This document shows, piece by piece, positions 21,301 through 27,433 of a stretch of 64,000 nucleotides of DNA. The position numbers and the translations under genes were made by a program. Under the pieces are notes generated by a model. That model was not told the DNA's origin. It made no database searches and saw nothing but the letters and a program-made list of their open reading frames with translations. Location: contig DASWNP010000043.1 of the NCBI GenBank assembly GCA_036399175.1, positions 16,129 to 80,128 on the forward strand. The letters run 5' to 3'. Source of the DNA: DASWNP01 sp036399175 (lineage in GTDB: Bacteria; Acidobacteriota; Blastocatellia; Pyrinomonadales; Pyrinomonadaceae). How positions within the stretch are numbered: the first letter of the stretch is position 1; the number at the start of each line of letters is the position of its first letter.

Positions 21301-21409
21301 CTATGCGGATTCAACCTGTATTAGCGTAGGACTACACACGCAGCATTGAGCTTCCAAGTTAAATACCTCCTCTACCCTTGCAGTGCATGGATTGAGGGAA
21401 CGGCTGACA

Positions 21410-21550
21410 ATGAGGCCTGTAATTTTTATTTTGTTATTAGCTTCCGTTTCATTGCTCATAGCCTGCTCATACATAACGGACTTCGTCTCGGTTAGCCACG
21501 ACATTCACGGAATTCCCACCTGCTACACTTTCGGCTGTGAGTGGTCTTGA
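21410..21550 (+). CDS. Very small predicted lipoprotein (46 residues)
   Basis: ATG 21410 opens a 46-codon frame ending TGA 21548-21550. The product begins MRPVIFILLLASVSLLIAC, a clean lipoprotein signal with lipobox L-I-A-C at residues 16-19. About 27 polar residues follow, including two further cysteines (PTCYTFGC). A GAGGG lies about 12 bases upstream, a somewhat long spacing. It overlaps by 14 bases the start of the frameshifted RHS-tip-like remnant. The pattern (small membrane-associated product beside an RHS tip relative) repeats what is seen at 20990-21300, so it may be a partner of that remnant. Not matched to any known family. Confidence 0.5.
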   Translation: MRPVIFILLLASVSLLIACSYITDFVSVSHDIHGIPTCYTFGCEWS

Positions 21551-21864
21551 AGGGAGTAACCGCCCCGATATGACATTCGGAAGTAGCGGATTCGCTCGAC
21601 CATACTTTGAGACAGATGCTAACCAAGTGAGGCACGCTGTTGGCGGATTACTCGCAGGTTATACCGGCGTCCTGCTTAATGCTCCCGACCTTCCAGTAGT
21701 TAAAAGATTCGGAATGAACAATAGAGAAAATCCTAATGATCCAGCTTGGCCGAGCAGCATATGCGCTCGGGACAGCGATACGTAGAAATCCAAGTGACCT
21801 CAGTAGGATTGGCGATATGATACGCTCCGATATATGCCGCGGGCCGGGTCGTCGCGGCTTGTAG
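21537..21864 (+). pseudogene. Frameshifted relative of the RHS C-terminal tip
   Basis: Frame 21537-21785 contains SGFARPYFETDANQVRHAVGGLLAGY, which parallels the RHS tip's TGFRPEF...NQVYHYVGAFRAGF. That frame then reads out of phase. In the +1 frame the sequence continues LGRAAYALGTAIRR ... IGDMIRSDIC to a stop at 21862-21864, paralleling the RHS end (LNQVAVRHGSAV ... LANAIRRDVC). The frame change falls near 21735-21745. So this is a second copy of the same terminal domain, broken by a frameshift (or a sequencing error). It has no RHS shell of its own and looks like a displaced 'orphan' tip cassette. The function of the domain is unknown. Confidence 0.6.
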
Positions 21865-22044
21865 CATCAGGAGTCTGGTCAAATAACGACCGAAATTCTC
21901 AACCCACAGAATCAAGCTTTGTTCCTTCCACAACCTCAACCGTATTTCGACCGGCGACTTATAACTGAGTTTATCGGAAATACTGGAAGGAGAGGCTGAT
22001 TCCCTCCCCTTCTGTTGTAAATAATCGGCTTTCCCCTCGTGATT

Positions 22045-23094
22045 CTAAACTGTCTCTTCCTTCGATGCTTTCTTCACACGGTCGTGTCTGCACTTCAATA
22101 CTCCCTTTTCCAAACCATTTGGATACCACCACCCTGAACCCAAACAGTCTGGACAATCTGTGGCCTGATCTTCTGCGCCTGAATCTTTGCTTTCGTCCGG
22201 CAGTTCTCTGCCTTCTGCTTGAGCCTGTTTTCTGTCGATTTTCCAGAGGCGGCGGCGGAGATGTTCTGCGAGGAAGGCAGGGACGGAAGAGACGGTGGTG
22301 CGTGCGGCCGCTATGCGCAACTCTGCGATGAGCACTTCGACGACTTCGCGCCATTGTGCTACTGGCGCATCCTTTCCGGTAATCTCTTTGGCGACGGCGA
22401 AAAGCGGGCGGAACGCCTCATCATCATCGCTTCGCTCAGTATTAGTCTTAAAAGAAGTCTTGTCGGAGCCGGAACTACCAATAGAATCAATAGTTTGACC
22501 CCCACCACCCAACACCAGATTTTGGGTGGTGGGTGGTACCAGATTTTGGTTGGAGGGTGGGTGGTGGGTGGTGGGTGGTGGGTGGTGGGGGGCTAGTGTC
22601 TCTTCGGGCGTCAAAACCTCGTATTCAGCGCCCGTGTTATCGCCCCTCACGTAATTGACTTTGAGCAGGCCGACGGAGGAGAGATGCTTCAAATGCGCTT
22701 TCAAAGTGTTATGGCTGACGTTTGACCAGGCCATCACCTCGGCGAGCGTCGCACGGATGCTGCGGCGCGGCACGATAGCTCCGCGCGTGCGCTGGTAGAG
22801 GGCATCGTAGGTCTTCTTGCTTTCGCCTTTGAAGAGTCCGGCTGTCAGCGCGTCTCGAACGACGGAATTAGGCACGCGCACAAAATCTCGCTCCGGCGCG
22901 ACCGAACGATTTTCAGATGTTGGGTGGTGGGTGGTGGGTGGTGGGTGGTGGGTGGTGGGTGCTTGAGCCTGCCGGAAAATCTCCATCACCGGATGGTCGG
23001 CGGGAAGCTGCCGCGCTTCGGGCGTCGCCAGGGGTTTTGCGGGTTCACGCAGCTCTAATTTGGGCTTACGTTGTTTAGGTTTAGCTTCCGTCAT
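22045..23094 (-). CDS. Winged-helix, replication-initiator-like protein with repeat-encoded Pro/Thr/His linkers
   Basis: This 349-residue protein has a DNA-binding core at about residues 68-165 (DFVRVPNSVVRDAL, then RATLAEVMAWSNVSHNTLKAHLKHLSSVGLL), which is winged-helix-like as in plasmid replication or partition-associated proteins. Two low-complexity linkers rich in Pro-Thr-His flank this core and are encoded by 7-base tandem repeats. The C-terminus has a CPDC...CRH motif (CPDCLGSG, then LKCRHD) that could bind zinc. The gene is third in a leftward unit; its ATG overlaps the ParA stop (TAATG), indicating coupling. The ParA partnership suggests a role in replication, partition or maintenance of an integrated element, but no origin or integrase is visible. 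Family assignment is moderate. Confidence 0.7.
   Translation of the reverse strand: MTEAKPKQRKPKLELREPAKPLATPEARQLPADHPVMEIFRQAQAPTTHHPPPTTHHPTSENRSVAPERDFVRVPNSVVRDALTAGLFKGESKKTYDALYQRTRGAIVPRRSIRATLAEVMAWSNVSHNTLKAHLKHLSSVGLLKVNYVRGDNTGAEYEVLTPEETLAPHHPPPTTHHPPSNQNLVPPTTQNLVLGGGGQTIDSIGSSGSDKTSFKTNTERSDDDEAFRPLFAVAKEITGKDAPVAQWREVVEVLIAELRIAAARTTVSSVPAFLAEHLRRRLWKIDRKQAQAEGRELPDESKDSGAEDQATDCPDCLGSGWWYPNGLEKGVLKCRHDRVKKASKEETV
22501..22592. repeat. GGGTGGT heptamer repeat, tract A, with inverted copy
   Basis: Two direct copies at 22524-22537 and four perfect copies at 22559-22586, with partial copies either side. An oppositely oriented CCCACCACCC at 22501-22510 forms a perfect 10-bp inverted repeat with 22524-22533. 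The + strand is G-rich and able to form G-quadruplexes. Three heptamers equal seven codons, so the minus-strand gene reads PPPTTHH. Confidence 0.9.
22922..22960. repeat. GGGTGGT heptamer repeat, tract B (5.6 copies)
   Basis: Five perfect head-to-tail copies of GGGTGGT plus GGGT, encoding the second Pro-Thr-His linker of the leftward winged-helix gene. Same unit as tract A, about 330 bases away. Confidence 0.92.
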
Positions 23095-23894
23095 TATCTT
23101 TGTACCACGCTCAGATGCGGTGCCTTAGAAGCGACGCCGATTCGCTCCAGAATTTCGTCGGTCAACTCGGCGTACTGTAGCGCCCCGCGTGTGTTTGGGG
23201 CGTAAATTTGAATTGGCTGGTGAACGAAAGGCGACTCTTCGAGTTTGGCTTGGGCGTGAATGACTGTGTTAAAAAGCCACTCACCCGACTTCTCTTTCAG
23301 CTCCAGGAGGGAATTGCCCGAGACATTCATTCTCTTGTCGAACATGGTGCAGACCGTGCCGAGCACCTTTAATTGGTCGTTCAGGCTGCGAGCGCCGTTA
23401 ATCGCGTCCAGAAGGTCGTCGAACCCATAGAGCGCGAAGGGCGCGGCCTTGACCGGAATAATGACGTAATCGGCGGCGGTCAGCGTGGCTGTCAGCAGTA
23501 GACCGAGATTCGGGGGGGTGTCGATAATGGCAAAATCGTAGCGGTCGGAGACGGACTTGAGGGCGAGCCTCAGTTTTGTGATGGCAAGCGGACTCTCTCG
23601 CTCGAACTTAGCCAGATTAATCGTTGCCGCCACCATATCGAGATGGGGGATGGCCGTCGTCATACCTTTTTCAACCAGAGAATATGCCGGTTCGCTTCCA
23701 CCCCCGAGAAGCACGTCGGAGAGCGTGGAAGTGACCTGGTCGGGGCTGAAAAAGATTTGCGTGGCGTTTCCCTGTGGGTCGGCATCGATGAGCAGCGTTT
23801 CGTACTCTCGGATCGCCAACTCGGTTGCCACAGTCGCGGCGGTGGTCGATTTGCCGACGCCGCCCTTCTGATTGGCGATGGCGATTGTCTTCAT
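23094..23894 (-). CDS. ParA/Soj-family ATPase
   Basis: This 266-residue deviant-Walker ATPase has a P-loop KGGVGKSTTAATVA near residue 10, with the signature Lys of ParA/MinD proteins. It also has LLIDADPQGNATQ (Walker A') and FAIIDTPPNLGLLL (Walker B). ParA proteins position plasmids, chromosomes or large protein cargoes by nucleotide-dependent DNA binding. No ParB is adjacent; instead the gene sits between an excisionase-like HTH (4-base ATGA overlap) and the winged-helix repeat gene (TAATG overlap), forming a tight leftward operon. This arrangement suggests an orphan partition-like cassette of plasmid origin. Family is certain; the cargo is unknown. Confidence 0.93.
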   Translation of the reverse strand: MKTIAIANQKGGVGKSTTAATVATELAIREYETLLIDADPQGNATQIFFSPDQVTSTLSDVLLGGGSEPAYSLVEKGMTTAIPHLDMVAATINLAKFERESPLAITKLRLALKSVSDRYDFAIIDTPPNLGLLLTATLTAADYVIIPVKAAPFALYGFDDLLDAINGARSLNDQLKVLGTVCTMFDKRMNVSGNSLLELKEKSGEWLFNTVIHAQAKLEESPFVHQPIQIYAPNTRGALQYAELTDEILERIGVASKAPHLSVVQR

Positions 23895-24082
23895 GCGGCC
23901 ACCTCGCGGGGCGGGATGAGCGCCAGCACCTCGGCCTTCGACACGAGTTTCTCGCGTCTGTCGAGCTGATTGGGGAAGTGGCGTAAGGTGCCATCTCGCA
24001 AAAGCTCGGCCATCTTCTTCGTGCTGACACCCAGAATCTTGCGTGCCTCGACCGCAGTAATCAAATCCTTCGGAATCATCAT
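23891..24082 (-). CDS. Small excisionase/MerR-type helix-turn-helix protein
   Basis: This is a 63-residue DNA-binding protein with the HTH_17 (excisionase/AlpA-like) pattern: LITAVEARKILGVSTKKMAELLRDGTL, followed by FPNQLDRREKLVSKAEVLAL, where the final helix matches the typical 'Lys-x-x-Val/Leu' end of the fold. It is the first gene of the leftward HTH-ParA-winged helix unit and probably acts as its regulator or as the DNA-site specifier for ParA. Two adjacent ATG codons (24080-24082 and 24077-24079) are available; no clear ribosome site distinguishes them. Overlap with the ParA start is 4 bases. Confidence 0.8.
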   Translation of the reverse strand: MMIPKDLITAVEARKILGVSTKKMAELLRDGTLRHFPNQLDRREKLVSKAEVLALIPPREVAA

Positions 24083-24251
24083 GCGCCGGAGCGTAACATG
24101 CGTTTATTTAGATGTAAATAGTTTTCTATATATTTCGACTAGCTACACGAAGAGAAGTCTTTATCGCGCTTCGGAGACAAAAACGCGAGCCGGAAGGAGA
24201 ATCGACGCGGCGTTCGGAAGGGAAGCTCGGTTCTTTGAGGAGAGCCGTCGG

Positions 24252-26039
24252 TCAGGAAAGCCTCAGACGCTTGAGCAGGCTGTTGAATCTTGAGTCATCG
24301 CGCAGGTTATGGAATTCCGGGGCAATCTTGAGGAATCCGAGCCACTGGTTGCGCGCTTCGTAAGCTTTTTCGAGCCACTCGAAGGCCGAATCCTTTTCGT
24401 CGAGAGTCGCGTAGAGCATGCCGACGAAATAGGGCGGAACGTAACGCTTGCCCGCCTGCTGCTTCAACTCGCCGACGATTCTCTTCGCCCGCGCTCGGTC
24501 GCCCGATAAAGCGTAGGCGCGCCCCAGGTAGCTCTGAACTACCGGACTGTCGAGCACCTTCGACGCGCGTTGAAATTCCTCGATTGCTTCGACTATCTTG
24601 TTGCTCTCGACATAAGCGCTTCCGAGCATCACCCGAGCAGGCCAGAAATCTCTCTCCATCTCGATAATCTTTTGCATCTGCTCAATCGCTCTCTCGTACT
24701 GCGACGTGTAGAAATAGCACCAGCCAAGATGCAGATTGCTGCTGATATTGAGCGAATCCAGCTCCATCGCGCGGACGCTGGCCGCGAGCGCGCTGTTGAA
24801 TTGACCGCGCGAGAGCAGCAGGCGCGACTGCCAGTAATGTGTGTGGATGCAGTTGGGGTTTAACTTCAGCGAGCGGGTAAACTCTCTGTTCGCGCCTATC
24901 CAGTCGAAGTCGTAAAGCATCAGGACGTAGGCCAGAGAGGTATGAGCCTCGGGCAGCTCGTCGTCGATTTCTAACGCTTTGGCGGCGGCTGCTTTGGCCT
25001 GAGACATCGTCTCAGAGGAAGGTTTAAGGCCGTAGAAATCATAGAGGGCGAGGGCGTCGGCCAGAGCCGCGTAGGCGCGCGCGTAAAAAGGGGCTTTGGC
25101 GACTGACTGGTCGAAATACTCTATCGCCTTGAGATAATCGTCGGCCGTATGTTTATTGAAGTGATAGCGGCCGCGCAGGTAAAGCTGCCCCGCTTCGCTG
25201 CCTTCGGTGTAGGGTTCAAATTGGCGGCTGCTTGCTCTGCCCGGCAACTGCAAGCGAATGGTTTCTGAAATCAGGTCTGCAATCTCTTCCTGAACCGCCA
25301 GAACGTCTTCAAGCTCGCGGTCGTACTGCTCGCCCCAAAGCTGCCAGCCGTTCTCTACGTCCACCAGTTCCACCCTGACGATAATTCTTTTGCTGAAATG
25401 TATCACCCTCCCGAGCAAAAGGGCGCGCACGCCCAACTGCCGCCCGACCTCCTGCGGATGCGCGTCCTTGCTTCGGTGGCGAAAGACGATGCTGCGCGCC
25501 ACGACTTTGAGGTTCGAGAAGAGTGAAAGGCTGTTGATGATGCTCTCGGTGATGCCCTCGCTTAAATATTCTGCCTCTGTGTCGTCGCCTTCACTGACGA
25601 AAGGCAGGATGGCGAGAGAGTCTATCGCTTCGTTTTGATTACGGGATTTGTCTGCGGAGTGGGGAGCGGGCGAGGTGGCGGCGGCCTCTTCTTTCGCGGC
25701 GTCGGAATCAGACGGAACTTGACGAACCTTCTCGACGAAACGGTAGCCGCGCTTCGGTATGGTCTCGATGTACTGGGAGCCGGGCGGAGCCAGTCCGAGC
25801 ACTTTTCTCAGCGTGAAAATATTCTGAGAGAGAGTCGCTTCTCCGACGAAGGTGTCAGGCCAAACCTTATCGAGCAACTCTCTTTTTTGCATGATGACGC
25901 CGCTGTTCTGAATGAGCACCAACAGCGTGTCGAAAGCTTTAGGCGTCAGAGGGACAGGCTGGCCGTCGCGTAGAAGGACGCGCTCCTTCACGCTCAAAAG
26001 AAAAGGTCCGAACTCGTAACTGTGTGGTTTTGAGTCCAT
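24252..26039 (-). CDS. Winged-helix (OmpR/CadC-type) regulator with TPR repeats
   Basis: This is a 595-residue regulator. Residues ~5-100 form an OmpR/PhoB-type winged helix (YEFGPFLLSVKERVLL, LTPKAFDTLLVLIQ, LSQNIFTLRKVLG, ETIPKRGYRFV). A middle domain (SLAILPFVSEGDDTEAEYLSEGITE...) follows, as found in TolB-N/adenylate-cyclase-linked regulators of this type. The C-terminal half carries several TPR motifs (for example AYVLMLYDFDWIGANREFTR and GWCYFYTSQYERAIEQM). I place the start at ATG 26039, where the conserved domain begins; GTG 26117 would add 26 residues but has a better GAGGA ribosome site, so it is a real alternative. Such regulators are very common in Acidobacteriota. It is divergent from the downstream NRPS cluster and could regulate it; that is positional inference. 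Confidence 0.88.
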   Translation of the reverse strand: MDSKPHSYEFGPFLLSVKERVLLRDGQPVPLTPKAFDTLLVLIQNSGVIMQKRELLDKVWPDTFVGEATLSQNIFTLRKVLGLAPPGSQYIETIPKRGYRFVEKVRQVPSDSDAAKEEAAATSPAPHSADKSRNQNEAIDSLAILPFVSEGDDTEAEYLSEGITESIINSLSLFSNLKVVARSIVFRHRSKDAHPQEVGRQLGVRALLLGRVIHFSKRIIVRVELVDVENGWQLWGEQYDRELEDVLAVQEEIADLISETIRLQLPGRASSRQFEPYTEGSEAGQLYLRGRYHFNKHTADDYLKAIEYFDQSVAKAPFYARAYAALADALALYDFYGLKPSSETMSQAKAAAAKALEIDDELPEAHTSLAYVLMLYDFDWIGANREFTRSLKLNPNCIHTHYWQSRLLLSRGQFNSALAASVRAMELDSLNISSNLHLGWCYFYTSQYERAIEQMQKIIEMERDFWPARVMLGSAYVESNKIVEAIEEFQRASKVLDSPVVQSYLGRAYALSGDRARAKRIVGELKQQAGKRYVPPYFVGMLYATLDEKDSAFEWLEKAYEARNQWLGFLKIAPEFHNLRDDSRFNSLLKRLRLS

Positions 26040-26485
26040 GTGAGGGCACCGAGGGTTTAATAAATCTTTGAGAAAATTTTTAAATGTTTTTAAGACGCAT
26101 TTCAAGATTCCTCGCACCGCAGGAGATAATCTTGCGGCCTCAAAATCTAAAAAATTGTAGAGAGTGAATCTTGCGAAAGAACTAAACGAGGCAAGGCAAT
26201 TGTAAAGCAGACAAATTTTTTATGCAAATAGTTTGCAAGTTTAATAGCAAGGGGTCTTATGTCCTTAGCTAATCTAAACTTAAGAAAAGATATGCAAGTC
26301 AATCTGACAAGCCATGACAAGCGTTTGAAACCCTCGCCAAACATGCGAAAAGAGGTCTCATCAAAGGTTCAAACAGGCAGTTTTCATCGAGCTTTTAAAA
26401 CCCATCCCGGTCGCTCATTATCTGAAGCTTCGACGAAAAGGTGAGGTCGGAGCAGAGCCTTTAACCGAGCAGAAGGAATAATTTT
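26040..26485. other. AT-rich divergent intergenic region
   Basis: This 446-base region between two divergently transcribed regulators is much richer in A/T than its flanks and likely contains both promoters. A dyad-like TTATGCAAATAGTTTGCAAG (near 26219-26238) could be an operator. A 61-codon frame at 26259-26444 has AAGGGG before its ATG but a composition that does not look protein-like; I do not call it a gene. Confidence 0.5.
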
Positions 26486-27022
26486 ATGAACGGCGAAGCG
26501 AAGGCGGGCGAGCTGCGCTGGTACGTCATTCATACCAAGCCGAGAAACGAAGAGAGGGCTGCCATTAACCTCGCGACGCTGGATTTGCAGACGTTCAGCC
26601 CGAAGATAAAAATTCGTTGTTTCGACGCTTACAGCGGCAAGTCAAACTATTTAAGCAAGCCGCTTTTTCCGCAATACATCTTCGCCCAATTTGAAGTTGA
26701 AAGCATGCTTCACAAGGTTCGGTTTACGCGCGGCGTCCACAGCATCCTTAGTATGGACGGTGCGCCGACGCCCGTCAGCGAAGAGATTATCGAGCAAATT
26801 CAGGCTCAGAGAGAAGCGGACGGTTTTATCAGAATCGGCGAGAGACTGAAGCCGGGCGACCGCGTAACTATCAAGGACGGCCCGATGAAAAATCTGCTCG
26901 GCATCTTTGAGAAAGAGATGAAGGATAGCGAGCGCGTCTCGATTCTTCTCACAACTATCAGTTTTCAGGGACGGATCATGCTTGACCGATCGCTGGTCGA
27001 AAGGGTTCAACAGTCCCACTAG
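26486..27022 (+). CDS. Specialised NusG paralogue (RfaH/LoaP/TaA-like antiterminator)
   Basis: This 178-residue protein has an N-terminal NGN domain (LRWYVIHTKPRNEERAAINL, then SKPLFPQYIFAQFE, then VRFTRGVHSIL) and a C-terminal KOW domain (RLKPGDRVTIKDGPMKNLLG...). NusG paralogues of this kind (RfaH, LoaP, TaA) bind RNA polymerase and let it read through very long operons, including antibiotic clusters. It stands immediately before a leader with several stem-loops and ~37 kb of collinear NRPS/PKS genes, the expected place for a cluster-specific factor. AAGGAA lies about 8 bases before ATG 26486. It is shorter than housekeeping NusG of many phyla and isolated from secE/rplK, which supports a specialised role. 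Confidence 0.9.
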   Translation: MNGEAKAGELRWYVIHTKPRNEERAAINLATLDLQTFSPKIKIRCFDAYSGKSNYLSKPLFPQYIFAQFEVESMLHKVRFTRGVHSILSMDGAPTPVSEEIIEQIQAQREADGFIRIGERLKPGDRVTIKDGPMKNLLGIFEKEMKDSERVSILLTTISFQGRIMLDRSLVERVQQSH

Positions 27023-27138
27023 AGCAGGACGTGCGACCCTCAGTCGCTGACGAAGGCTCGTCAAACGCCGTCGATTCTCCTCCTCCGGCGTGAGCAGTTG
27101 ACGGGTTGCGCGTTCCATAGAGCTTAAAGCGAGCGCGG

Positions 27139-27160
27139 TTTAGAAAGAGCAGTTTCTAAA
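27139..27160 (+). terminator. AT-rich stem-loop after the NusG-like gene
   Basis: TTTAGAAA and TTTCTAAA, perfect 8-bp stem, 6-base loop GAGCAG, followed by ATTTCCCC. Plausible weak terminator or attenuator. Confidence 0.5.
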
Positions 27161-27207
27161 ATTTCCCCTCTACACCTCCCGATTCCCCCAATCAGGCTGG
27201 CCGAGAA

Positions 27208-27224
27208 GTCGTTCTAGAAACGAC
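27208..27224 (+). promoter_or_regulatory. Leader hairpin GTCGTT-CTAGA-AACGAC
   Basis: A perfect 6-bp stem with a 5-base loop in the NRPS leader. Candidate RNA recognition element for the adjacent NusG paralogue; function is inference. Confidence 0.35.
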
Positions 27225-27314
27225 GTGCGGCAGCTTTGCCCGGACTCATCCTCGTCTCAAATCATCGACACAAGAGAAAGTTGTTGGAGTGTTTTGCGGC
27301 CATGCCGATTCTTT

Positions 27315-27330
27315 CGGGGAGGGCTCCCCG
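27315..27330 (+). promoter_or_regulatory. GC-rich leader hairpin CGGGGAG-GG-CTCCCCG
   Basis: A perfect 7-bp GC-rich complementary pair about 105 bases before the NRPS start, without a following T-run. It could be a pause or a factor-dependent termination site. Confidence 0.4.
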
Positions 27331-27433
27331 TCGAGTAAATCGTCCGTGTTCTGAGAGGTGGACGAGAATTTCTCCGACGAGTCTGCAAGCGTCCTTCTGA
27401 CCTCGCGCGCTGACATTTTTAGCTCAAAAGAAA

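Larger units (their letters stand above)
27023..27433 (+). promoter_or_regulatory. Structured leader between the antiterminator gene and the NRPS operon
   Basis: A 411-base non-coding region with three perfect inverted repeats (27139-27160, 27208-27224, 27315-27330). It lies between a NusG-paralogue gene and the first NRPS gene, the place where RfaH- or LoaP-type factors are recruited. I found no match to the Escherichia coli ops core (GGCGGTAG). Confidence 0.5.

Noticed and set aside
22501..22960. Heptamer tracts as a CRISPR array
   Set aside because: The units are 7 bases, head-to-tail without spacers, and lie inside a coding gene; no cas genes are visible.
26259..26444. 61-codon rightward frame with AAGGGG before its ATG
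   Set aside because: Low-complexity basic product inside an AT-rich regulatory gap; no relatives recognised.
27023..27433. E. coli-type ops element for the NusG paralogue
   Set aside because: I searched the leader by eye for GGCGGTAG and found none, so an RfaH-type DNA element is not claimed.
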